This document shows, piece by piece, positions 27,001 to 34,652 of a stretch of 64,000 bases of DNA; the first letter of the stretch is position 1; each line of letters opens with the position of its first letter. The notes beneath the pieces are model-generated. The model was not told the DNA's origin. It searched no databases and saw only the letters and a program-made list of their open reading frames with translations. Origin of the DNA: an uncultured Bacilli bacterium (GTDB lineage Bacteria > Bacillota_I > Bacilli_A > RF39 > UBA660). The stretch lies in the NCBI GenBank assembly GCA_934119955.1, contig CAKOSZ010000001.1, forward strand, positions 1 through 64,000, written 5' to 3'. A program made the translations under genes and the position numbers.

Positions 27001-27169
27001 CCATATGGTGAAGTCCTGGAAAACCATTAGCAGTTGCAGGTCCATCGTAAAAAACAAAATATTTATCATTTTTTTCAATACATCTATCAAGAATATGCAT
27101 TTTTTCCCATTTTTCACTTATAGACTTTTCAACTTCACTTGTTTTAACTTTTTCTAATTCTTTAAACAT
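24089..27169 (-). CDS. ileS: Isoleucyl-tRNA synthetase, type 2
   Basis: IleRS charges tRNA-Ile. Class I signatures are the HIGH-type GLHH (residues 52-55, in YDGPATANGFPGLHHMVAKF) and GKKMSKSKGN; VGWDTHGLPVEVEVEK and the editing-domain LVWTTTPWTLIANVA also match. The NGFPGLHH context and 1026-residue length mark the type 2 branch shared with eukaryotic enzymes and MupA, whose members are often naturally tolerant of mupirocin. Expression is controlled by the T-box in the leader (27184-27376). The ATG follows AGGAGGAAAAT. Confidence 0.95.
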   Translation of the reverse strand: MFKELEKVKTSEVEKSISEKWEKMHILDRCIEKNDKYFVFYDGPATANGFPGLHHMVAKFLKDSFCKYKTMQGYKVLRKVGWDTHGLPVEVEVEKSLGFKNKTDIEKYGIKEFNEKCREIVWKNEKAFSDLTTKMGQFVDLKHPYVTYDNNYIETEWYILKKFFEEGLFYEGVKIVPYCTRCGTGLASHEVAQGYKEVEAQTVIVPMKKKDEDAYFLVWTTTPWTLIANVALCVNPDEDYVKVLSKGYKFILGKNLLSKVLGDEYEILEEYKGKDLEYTEYEQLIPSLNIPGKAFYVTVDNYVTMEDGTGIVHLAPAFGEDDSKVGKKYHLPYVNPVGEDGKYTDGLWKGMSVFEADLEVIKYLKANDKLFKKQKMVHNYPHCWRCGTPLLYYSKPSFYLEVTKLKKKIVEANKHVNWYPEYVGEKRFGNWLENLNDWAISRSRYWGTPLPLWRCECGHDEMIGSRKELADAAIENIDETIELHRPYVDDIHIKCPKCGKTMNRVKDVIDCWFDSGSMPFAQYHYPFENMELWQTQFPADFISEGIDQTRGWFYSLIVISVFLKGVAPYKNVLVNDLLLDKEGKKMSKSKGNIVEPFSTIEKYGADTVRFYLPYVSPVWTPLKFDEDGLKEVYSKFFNPLLNTYTFFQTYANIDSVDPREFDVKYKDLEEIDKWLLSKYNKLLKYVTNSYEEYDLNKVVRALVVFVSDDLSNWYIRRNRNRFWASELDNSKKSIYKTTYNVLVGLSKMIAPIVPFVAENLYTKLTDEESVHLADFPKYDDGLIDLKLEEKMDTVRDLISLGRKIREDVKIKVREPLSEVILDKKQEKLIGDLTTLIKEELNVKQVVFTNEIDSYINFEIKPNFKVCGKLFGSNIKLLSEYLQNIDKETIKRLENDEVITITLNDTNYNLNKEMLDIRVNSKEGYNSGVINNSFIILNTTLTDDLINEGIARELISKVQNLRKVKDFNITDRIYIYYYADINLIEKLDKYIDFIKKETLSDSLIFEKTTDDITNLNGIDVYLDVKKV

Positions 27170-27183
27170 ATTTTCCTCCTAAC

Positions 27184-27376
27184 ATACATAAAAAAAGGCA
27201 CTACCAAAGGACGAAAAAACCGTGGTACCACCTTAATTATTAACTTAAAACTATAACGCATTACCGTTTCATATGAACACATCAAAAGTGATTTGAATAT
27301 TACTTATTTATCTATTTTCACCAACCATAGACTCTCTAAAAAACTTATAATACTCCGTCTTTCTCATCTGTTTATG
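27184..27376 (-). ncRNA. T-box leader of ileS
   Basis: On the minus strand the leader holds AGAGAG and GGTTGGTGAAAA stem I elements, a specifier ATC (27290-27292) in CAAATCACTT, the antiterminator T-box sequence AAGGTGGTACCACG (27221-27234) and a terminator whose right arm GGTAGTGCC precedes TTTTTTT. ATC is an isoleucine codon, matching ileS. Uncharged tRNA-Ile would stabilise the antiterminator and switch ileS on. Confidence 0.9.
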
Positions 27377-27382
27377 TATTAA

Positions 27383-27411
27383 ATAATACCAAACTTTATT
27401 AAGAAAATCAA
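27383..27411 (-). promoter_or_regulatory. Promoter of the ileS T-box leader
   Basis: On the minus strand TTGATT (27406-27411) and TATTAT (27383-27388) are 17 bp apart, immediately upstream of the T-box leader. Confidence 0.75.
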
Positions 27412-27426
27412 GAGATTTAAGTTTAT

Positions 27427-29985
27427 TTATGATAATTTATATGGATTTTTCATAGTTCCGTCACCACTTTTTATTGAAACATTAGAATTTAAATTAATAA
27501 CTGGTCTTACATCACTTGGAGTAGTCGTCACAGCCCAAAGATAAAAATATCCCAAATAACTTACTCTAATCATATAAACGACTGTATTATATTCATGAAA
27601 ATAAGCAGGTGACATGGTATAGTAATAATTATTAGTTCTCAAATAAAATTTTTCATTTTTATATTCATTTTTAGCACCTGCAAGAGCAACTTCATCATAC
27701 GTTATTAGAGCAATTGGATAAGTCAATTTCCCATTACCAATATTTGGTGAAACACTAAATTTATCTACTTTTTCACAAGTTAAACTAGAAAGATTATTTA
27801 CTAATCTATGCAGTGGAGAAAAACGTGTTGAAGGTACTAAGTTATGTCCATCACCAGATACAAAACTTCTATCATTACAAAAATAATTATCAGCAATATA
27901 ACTACTTAAATTTTTATCTACTATATTTATTTTATACCAATTATCTATTATTGTTTTAATATAACTATCAGTTGTGTTTTCACGTATTGCCTCATAACTA
28001 ACAGATGGATGTGATATATAATTAACATATGCTTGTTTTTCATTATTTGAATTTATTCTATTTACTTTAATTAGTACCTGGCAAGTACCTGTTGTATTAT
28101 TTAGCATACATGTATATGGATACTCACTAAATTTATTTTTCATTTCATTAAAAGTCTCATAAGTCATTTCTTTACTAGAATCTTTCATTTTTAATTTATA
28201 AACTTTATTTGATTCATCATATTCATAGCTATCAGCAAAATAATATTTATTTAATACTGGAAAAACTACAAGTGATTCTTCACTTATAACTTCCTCTGTT
28301 GTAAAATTTTCTCCATACATATAACCAACATAAGTTGGATCTTGCTCTCTTTCATTATATGGATATTTAGTGGCATTAATAGATGTTTGACTTTCGGTTG
28401 CATTTGGAACTGTTCCATTATAAATCATTCGAATCGTTCCATCTCCATTTATTCTTACTACTTTCCAGTAAAAGCCTCCAAAATACACATTATTATTAGT
28501 TACATCACCACGAAAGAAATATGTTGAACCAAAATCATCGGTTGTTTTATATAAACCTTGTTCACTTTTTAGGCTAGATGCTACTTTATAAGTTATTTTA
28601 TCACCATTTGTGATTGTAGAAGTTGTACCATTTACACTTGTTGTATTTATTTTATATATAGTCTCACACCATGAACTACTCATATTTGTTCCACCACAGG
28701 TATAATAATTTTTATATGTATCATTTAAATTATCTTCTTTAATATTACTCCCATCTTTATTGTATAAAGAAAATGTTCCGCTTTTAGTATCGAATTCATA
28801 ACTATCTGCAAAATAAAATTTATAACCCCTTACTGAATAAACATTGTTAATATTAGTAGTAATATTTTCAACATAAATATAACTTGGGGCTGTATCATTT
28901 AAATTAACTGAACCTTTATTACTAATCTCGGTTTTAGCAATTTCTACACTTTCACTTTGATTATCACTTACAAGCAAACAGTCATTAAGTCTTGTAAATC
29001 CATTATTTAAACAAAAATTATTGCCTTTTATTTCTACTTTTTGAACTAAACTATAATTTTCAGTACCATTTTTAGTTGATTTAACAATTACATCAGTTTC
29101 TTGGTTAGCATCATTAACGCTTTCCATATAAACTTTAACTTCAACACTTGTTTTTTTATTAAAATCATATTCAAGATTTAAACTTTCTTTTTTAGTATTA
29201 TCAACATTTCCTAAACTATCTTTATAAGTAAATAAAACACTATTGTTAGTATTATTAATAGTTAGATTCATCTTATCAATGTTATCTAAAATTTGTCCTT
29301 TTTCTTCTGGATTATCATAGTTTGAAATGGTTGCAATAAAGAAACTTTTATTATTTTCAACACTGCTTTTTTCAACTTTTAAAGGCATATTCATAGCATC
29401 TAAATTACCATTTACATTTATTTTAACACTTGTGTAACTATTATTCCATTCATCAATTGAATAGGTTGCATCACTGGCGTTTCCTATTATTACTCCATCA
29501 TCTACCCAAATTCTTAATTGATAGTTAATTGTCTTTTCTACTTTGGTATTAGCAGGTATTGTTGAAACCCAGATCCTTGTATTATTCCACTCTTCATAAC
29601 GTAGTCCATCTACTACAACCTTGTCATCTTCTTTTAAATAAACATCTATATCCTTTGGCTTAATTCTTGTTTTTCCTACTACTTCATCTCCATCAACTAT
29701 ACTAATAGCATAGTAAACATCTTTATTTGATGTATTTTTTCCAGTTATAGTAAAATTAAAAACATTATCTGTGTAACTATCTTTTATAGCATCTTCTTTT
29801 TTCATAGGAGTTGCATTTGTAATATTTATTTGATTAGTTTCATTATAATGCATGTAGATATCCCCAACTACTAAACTTGAATTCATACTTATTTTACTAT
29901 AATTATAAATAGCATAAGTTACACCTATTGTAAGAACTAAAACTGCAATTATACTTAAAATTAAAACTATTTTTTTATCTTTCAT
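27427..29985 (-). CDS. Large anchored surface protein with TasA-like N-terminal module
   Basis: The ATG after AGGAGTAATT gives MKDKKIVLILSIIAVLVLTI GVTYAIYNY, a signal-anchor followed by SLVVGDIYMHYNETNQINI. This start closely resembles that of the neighbour at 30273 and, loosely, camelysin/TasA-type fibre proteins. The remaining ~800 residues are Asn-, Thr- and Ser-rich with several paired cysteine motifs (for example CGGTNMSSSWC, CMLNNTTGTC) and end in repeated blocks with FYWKVVRINGDGTIRMIYNG. There is no LPXTG signal. A surface location is likely, the function is unknown, and paralogy with 30273 is seen directly in the first ~80 residues. Confidence 0.75.
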   Translation of the reverse strand: MKDKKIVLILSIIAVLVLTIGVTYAIYNYSKISMNSSLVVGDIYMHYNETNQINITNATPMKKEDAIKDSYTDNVFNFTITGKNTSNKDVYYAISIVDGDEVVGKTRIKPKDIDVYLKEDDKVVVDGLRYEEWNNTRIWVSTIPANTKVEKTINYQLRIWVDDGVIIGNASDATYSIDEWNNSYTSVKINVNGNLDAMNMPLKVEKSSVENNKSFFIATISNYDNPEEKGQILDNIDKMNLTINNTNNSVLFTYKDSLGNVDNTKKESLNLEYDFNKKTSVEVKVYMESVNDANQETDVIVKSTKNGTENYSLVQKVEIKGNNFCLNNGFTRLNDCLLVSDNQSESVEIAKTEISNKGSVNLNDTAPSYIYVENITTNINNVYSVRGYKFYFADSYEFDTKSGTFSLYNKDGSNIKEDNLNDTYKNYYTCGGTNMSSSWCETIYKINTTSVNGTTSTITNGDKITYKVASSLKSEQGLYKTTDDFGSTYFFRGDVTNNNVYFGGFYWKVVRINGDGTIRMIYNGTVPNATESQTSINATKYPYNEREQDPTYVGYMYGENFTTEEVISEESLVVFPVLNKYYFADSYEYDESNKVYKLKMKDSSKEMTYETFNEMKNKFSEYPYTCMLNNTTGTCQVLIKVNRINSNNEKQAYVNYISHPSVSYEAIRENTTDSYIKTIIDNWYKINIVDKNLSSYIADNYFCNDRSFVSGDGHNLVPSTRFSPLHRLVNNLSSLTCEKVDKFSVSPNIGNGKLTYPIALITYDEVALAGAKNEYKNEKFYLRTNNYYYTMSPAYFHEYNTVVYMIRVSYLGYFYLWAVTTTPSDVRPVINLNSNVSIKSGDGTMKNPYKLS

Positions 29986-30111
29986 AATTACTCCTATTCT
30001 TGCATCCACATTCTAGTATAATCTTATTTTAACACATTTTTTATTTATTATAAAGTATTTTTATGTATAAAACATGTATAAAAAAATCGTATTATATGGC
30101 CACACAAAAAA

Positions 30112-30153
30112 ACATGACTAAAAATTACAGATAAACTGTAAACTTAATCATGT
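30112..30153. repeat. Hairpin repeat, copy 1 (terminator-like)
   Basis: A ~42-bp inverted repeat (ACATGACTAA ... TTAATCATGT around TTACAG/CTGTAA) followed by a T-run on the minus strand. It is about 85% identical to the hairpin at 32308-32348. It lies after the BspA-like gene and would end its transcript. Confidence 0.75.
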
Positions 30154-30272
30154 TATAATTTTTATTTACATTTTTTAAAGTTCTTTATTTAATGGAGTAT
30201 TAATTTTTGTTATTTTGTATCTTTTTTACTATTCAATAACAATAAATATTTTTTTCAAGTAATTTAGATTAA

Positions 30273-32282
30273 TTAATAACTATCACATACACCATCTGTT
30301 CCATATATTGTTACACCACTTGCTGTATATGGACTAGAATTATTTAACCAAGGATAATATTTATTAGTGCTACCTGCATAAGCTGGAATATTTTTAATAT
30401 CAGTGCAAGATTTATTTATTGTAATACTTTCTAAATTAGGATTACTAGAACTATCTTTACTAAAAGTATTTCTTCCTATATATTTTATACCACTTCCTAT
30501 TGTAACACTTGTTAATTGATTATTACTAAAAGTATCCCAACCTATATTTGTTACACTATCTGGTATTGTTATGTTTGTTAATTTATTATTATAAAAAGTA
30601 AAATCATCTATTACTATTACATCATTTGGTATTGTTACACTTGTTAATTGATTATCATTAAAAGCAGAATTCATTATTGATATCACACTATTTGGTATTA
30701 CAACACTTGTTAACCGATTATTTTTAAAGGTACTACTTTCTATTGTTGTTACACTATCTGGTATTATAATGCTTGTCAACTGATTATTTTCAAAGGCATT
30801 ACCTCCTATTGTTGTTACACTATCTGGTATTGTAACACTTGTTAATTGATTATCACAAAAAGCATGGGAATATATCATTGTTACACTATCTGGTATTACT
30901 ACACTAGTAAGCTCCTTTTTTTCAAATGCTCCCGTTATACTCGCGCTCATTAAATCAGTTTTATATTTCTTGTTATAATTATTTAAATCATTAAAATTAT
31001 AATTATTAACTTTATTCGATAATTGTTTTATTACACTAATAGAACTATTTCCTATAACTGTAACTGGGTATCCTTGAATTGTTCTAGGAATTATTACATC
31101 AGGACCACATAATACATCATAATCTAAAATAGCAACTTCTTCACTTTTAAAAATTATATTATTAGTTTCAAAATAAGTTAACGAATTTTTAGAATAGTCA
31201 CCACTATTTAACCTCTCTTGAAAAGTACCTCCCGAACGTGTTCCAATTCCTCTACAAAATGCCTCAGGTGTTTCTCCTTCGTTAAAACTCGAATTCTCTA
31301 CATAAGTTATACATTTATTTAATTCATCTGGTGTCATATTGGAATTTAATTTATATGTATTTACTATTCCTGTTGTAAAACATGATTCATCAGTTAAATT
31401 ACTTATTTCTTTTTTATTAAAATCCCCTGTAACATCAACATTAATACTTGCAAATACATCACTCCAACTTGGACTTGTTCCATTTAAGTAGTAATCACAA
31501 TTATCTTGAATATCTCCTGAACATATCAAAGTACTTTTTGATATCCACATATATAGTCTATATGTTATTTTAATTTCTTCTGTTGTATTTTTATCAATTG
31601 TATTAACCCATACTCTTTTGTTTGTTAAATCACTATAACTTTTAGCATCAAATACAGTTGTTGTAACACCATTCTTAGTCTCAGTTAAAGTAAATTTTAA
31701 TAAATTATCTTTTATTCTATTACTTTCTTGTTTACCACTTGGAACACTTCCATGATTTAATATTATTTCATACCAAATATCTTTATCCTTGGTAGTATTT
31801 TTCCCATCTATGGTAAATTCAAAGTAAGGCATATTTGAATTAAAGGTTAAAACATTTGCTTTTATAAAAGTATTGGTCAAATTCACATTATCTAAATAGC
31901 CTTGTTCATAAGATTGCTGCAAAGTACCTTCAACATAATTTCCTCCCTTACACAAAAAGATATAATCATCTATTGTTCCTTCCCAAAATAAATTTATATT
32001 TACTAATTCATCTACACACTTAGATAATTCATTAGTCCCACCTTCTGTATATTCTTGGGTTTTCATAATAGGATTTACTATATAACCACTTGTTGGCATA
32101 GCATTTTCTATATTAATTGCATTAGTAGTATCTTTATAATGCATATAGATGTCTCCTACTATAAGTTTTGAGTTTTTCTCGCTTATTTTACTTAGATTAA
32201 ATATAGAAAATGTTACTCCAAGTGTTAATAATAATAAGCCTATTATTAAACTTATAATCATTATAGTTTTCTTTTTATTCAT
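30273..32282 (-). CDS. Anchored surface protein with BspA-like leucine-rich repeats
   Basis: After a signal-anchor (residues 4-28) and the shared SKLIVGDIYMHYKDTTNAIN module, the 669-residue protein carries BspA-type LRR_5 repeats near residues 440-620. About eight units follow the pattern LTSVTIPDSVTTIGGNAFENNQ. BspA-like proteins occur on the surface of gut and oral bacteria and bind host proteins or other cells. No sorting signal is visible. AAAAGGAG precedes the ATG, but no promoter fits between it and the terminator-like hairpin 26 bp upstream, so expression probably needs read-through of that hairpin. Confidence 0.85.
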   Translation of the reverse strand: MNKKKTIMIISLIIGLLLLTLGVTFSIFNLSKISEKNSKLIVGDIYMHYKDTTNAINIENAMPTSGYIVNPIMKTQEYTEGGTNELSKCVDELVNINLFWEGTIDDYIFLCKGGNYVEGTLQQSYEQGYLDNVNLTNTFIKANVLTFNSNMPYFEFTIDGKNTTKDKDIWYEIILNHGSVPSGKQESNRIKDNLLKFTLTETKNGVTTTVFDAKSYSDLTNKRVWVNTIDKNTTEEIKITYRLYMWISKSTLICSGDIQDNCDYYLNGTSPSWSDVFASINVDVTGDFNKKEISNLTDESCFTTGIVNTYKLNSNMTPDELNKCITYVENSSFNEGETPEAFCRGIGTRSGGTFQERLNSGDYSKNSLTYFETNNIIFKSEEVAILDYDVLCGPDVIIPRTIQGYPVTVIGNSSISVIKQLSNKVNNYNFNDLNNYNKKYKTDLMSASITGAFEKKELTSVVIPDSVTMIYSHAFCDNQLTSVTIPDSVTTIGGNAFENNQLTSIIIPDSVTTIESSTFKNNRLTSVVIPNSVISIMNSAFNDNQLTSVTIPNDVIVIDDFTFYNNKLTNITIPDSVTNIGWDTFSNNQLTSVTIGSGIKYIGRNTFSKDSSSNPNLESITINKSCTDIKNIPAYAGSTNKYYPWLNNSSPYTASGVTIYGTDGVCDSY

Positions 32283-32307
32283 ACATAACTCCTTTTTAAT
32301 TAAAAAA

Positions 32308-32348
32308 ACATGATTAAAAGTTACAGTTAAACTGTAAACTAATCATGT
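32308..32348. repeat. Hairpin repeat, copy 2 (terminator/attenuator)
   Basis: ACATGATTA and TAATCATGT pair outside TTACAGTT/AACTGTAA, followed on the minus strand by TTTTTTT. It begins two bases after the stop of a 48-codon ORF and ends 26 bp before the start codon of the LRR protein gene. Confidence 0.8.
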
Positions 32349-32349
32349 T

Positions 32350-32496
32350 TTATGTATCAATTATATAAATAAATTTCTTTATAAAGCTCTTACAAGTTAA
32401 GGCTTTTAAATAGGTATTATATACCCCTCCCCCTGTAAAGTTTTGTAAAGTAAGAGTATTTATTTGTGTCAAATATTTATTAACTATTTTTATCAT
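32350..32496 (-). CDS. Candidate double-glycine-leader peptide precursor
   Basis: A 48-codon ORF (ATG after AAAGGAGAG) encodes a leader ending INTLTLQNFTGG, then GVYNTYLKALTCKSFIKKFI and a short tail. Hydrophobic residues fall at -4 (Phe), -7 (Leu) and -12 (Ile) from the Gly-Gly, the consensus of leaders cleaved by peptidase-containing ABC transporters for bacteriocins and peptide pheromones. The predicted mature part (~25 residues) is cationic with one cysteine. No dedicated transporter or immunity gene is in the window. The hairpin at 32308-32348 directly follows. This ORF was found by reading the gap; it is short, so translation is unproven. Confidence 0.5.
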   Translation of the reverse strand: MIKIVNKYLTQINTLTLQNFTGGGVYNTYLKALTCKSFIKKFIYIIDT

Positions 32497-32548
32497 TTTT
32501 TTACTCTCCTTTATTATAATTTGATTTTATCAAATATTTTATATTTAT

Positions 32549-33187
32549 TCAATCATTTTCTTCACTTAATCCAATTACATTATCAATTGGAAGTGATAAA
32601 AGAATTCCATTTGCATCACTTTTAATTCCTGTTTCTTTATTAATACTTTCCATTACTTTATTTTTTATCTCTTTTTTAACAATATTTAAAACAACATCTT
32701 TTTCAGGTTCCACTTGTAAATTAGTAAGTATTGTTCTTGATGAACCTAAGCTTCTTCCGTATATAACAGTTCCCCCAGTTGCACCTACTCTTTTAGCAGC
32801 ATTCATAACTGATTCACTATAACCTTCTTTTACAATTGTTACAATTAATTCATAATTATTACTATTTTCCATAACTATTTCCTTTTTATCTAAAATATCT
32901 TTTATAAATTTATTAGAACTTTTAAGAGAAATTGTAAAACCTATTCCTTGTCCTATTTTATTTAAATTTAATTTATTTTTAAGTTCGGTTAATATCTTTT
33001 CTTCTAAGTAACTTGGTATTAAAGAAAAATATACATTTTTTCTAACTTCATCTAAACCAAAATAAGTTAATAAACTCTTAGATGCTGTTCCACTTCCATA
33101 AGTAATTATATTAAAATTTAACTTATGATGTTTTAAAACTACATTTAATTTATTATCATTACTTATTACTATTAATAACTTAATCAT
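32549..33187 (-). CDS. PII-like signalling protein
   Basis: The central region YSESVMNAAKRVGATGGTVIYGR has the PII-family pattern (sVMxAAkxaGATGGTvixgR), with a preceding ELIVTIVKEGYS strand. At 212 residues it seems to be two PII-like halves; the N-terminal half (LLIVISNDNKLNVVLKHH) is more divergent. PII proteins bind ATP/ADP and 2-oxoglutarate and gate transporters. Its ATG overlaps the stop of the DUF1538 gene, so it probably regulates that membrane protein. Confidence 0.75.
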   Translation of the reverse strand: MIKLLIVISNDNKLNVVLKHHKLNFNIITYGSGTASKSLLTYFGLDEVRKNVYFSLIPSYLEEKILTELKNKLNLNKIGQGIGFTISLKSSNKFIKDILDKKEIVMENSNNYELIVTIVKEGYSESVMNAAKRVGATGGTVIYGRSLGSSRTILTNLQVEPEKDVVLNIVKKEIKNKVMESINKETGIKSDANGILLSLPIDNVIGLSEEND

Positions 33188-34644
33188 ATTTCACCATAAT
33201 CTATTATTCTATCATCTAAATTAGAATTATCTATATCATTCAATTCTACCTTATAAACTATTCCAACAATTTCAAGTATTATAACTGGTATAACACTTAT
33301 TAAGGCCATTACTCCAAAAGAAATACCTAAATAAGAAGGTGTAATATTACTTGCAACTCCTATTAATAAAGGTATCATAAAACTAGATGAAAAACTACCT
33401 GTTACAACTCCCCCAGCATCATATGATAAGCCTAAAAAATTATCTGGGGTAAAAAAAGCAAATAAAACTGCTAAAAAGTAAGTTGGTATTAAAAATATCA
33501 TAACTGAATATCCATTTAAAACACATATTAAAGACAGCATAATAGAAATACTAACACCTATACATAAACACTTTTCAATAAACTTATCTTTTATACCACC
33601 ATTAGTAACTTCATCAACATAACTAATTAATACTTTTACCGTTGGTTCTATTCTAGCAATTAAAAATCCTAGTATTCCTCCTAATATAACAATAATAGTT
33701 TTATTAACATTATTAAGTTTAGTTCCTATTAAATAAGATATTTTAAAATATCCAACATCTCCTCCTGTTAAAAATAAACTAATTCCAAATAAAACCATAA
33801 TAAGTCCTATTAATATTCTTTTATTTTCTTTTTTATTTTTTTTCTTGGCTAATTTATTAAATATTAAATAAACTATAACAATTAAAGATAAAGACATAAA
33901 AACTTGTTTAAAATTATCTAAAAAAGTTTTAAAAAAATTTAATTTCTTTAAAATAGGATCAGAATCATATACTATATTTGGTTTATAAATAATACTAAGT
34001 ATTAAGATTATAATAATTGGTCCAATACTTGCAAGAGATAAAATACCAAATTCATTATCTTTTTTTACTCTTGATGCAAAGTTGCCTCCAAAAGATAAAA
34101 TAAAAGGTGCTGAAATTGCTCCAACTACTACACTTGATATATCAAAAGCAAAAGGAACTATTTTAAAATCACTTATTATAAGCATTAAAAAAACTATTAA
34201 ATAACTTGTTATTAAGAAATACTTTAAATTTATTTTTTTTAAAATTCGATAAATTGCTAACATTAAAAATATTCCAATTGATAAAGATACACTTATAAGT
34301 AGTAAATTAGTAGGAATATTCTTTGTTTCATAACCAATAGTTAAAAACTCTGGTTCTAACATAGTTATAAATGTTCCAAGTAATAAACAAGTAAATAAAA
34401 TGATTTTAATATTTTTTTTAGAAATTAACATATTACTTATTTTTTTTCCTATTAAATTTAAAGATAAATCACAACCAGTTGTAAATAAAGTAAGTCCTAA
34501 AATAACAAACATTGAACTACTTAAAAACCTAATAATCGTGCTACTATCTATTTTTAGTATTAAACTTAATATTAAAACAAATATAATAATAGGTAATATT
34601 CCTTTAATTACTTTTTTTAAATTTAAAATAATACTATCATACAT
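33184..34644 (-). CDS. DUF1538 family membrane protein
   Basis: The 486-residue protein has about 12 hydrophobic segments and the duplicated DUF1538 pattern: LGLTLFTTGCDLSLNLIGKK with MLEPEFLTIG in the first half and LFGISLFLTGGDVGYFKISY with ARIEPTVKVLI in the second. It is probably a transporter or channel of unknown substrate. Coupling to a PII-like protein (ATGA overlap) is a known arrangement for this family and suggests ligand-gated activity. Confidence 0.82.
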   Translation of the reverse strand: MYDSIILNLKKVIKGILPIIIFVLILSLILKIDSSTIIRFLSSSMFVILGLTLFTTGCDLSLNLIGKKISNMLISKKNIKIILFTCLLLGTFITMLEPEFLTIGYETKNIPTNLLLISVSLSIGIFLMLAIYRILKKINLKYFLITSYLIVFLMLIISDFKIVPFAFDISSVVVGAISAPFILSFGGNFASRVKKDNEFGILSLASIGPIIIILILSIIYKPNIVYDSDPILKKLNFFKTFLDNFKQVFMSLSLIVIVYLIFNKLAKKKNKKENKRILIGLIMVLFGISLFLTGGDVGYFKISYLIGTKLNNVNKTIIVILGGILGFLIARIEPTVKVLISYVDEVTNGGIKDKFIEKCLCIGVSISIMLSLICVLNGYSVMIFLIPTYFLAVLFAFFTPDNFLGLSYDAGGVVTGSFSSSFMIPLLIGVASNITPSYLGISFGVMALISVIPVIILEIVGIVYKVELNDIDNSNLDDRIIDYGEI

Positions 34645-34652
34645 AAAACACC

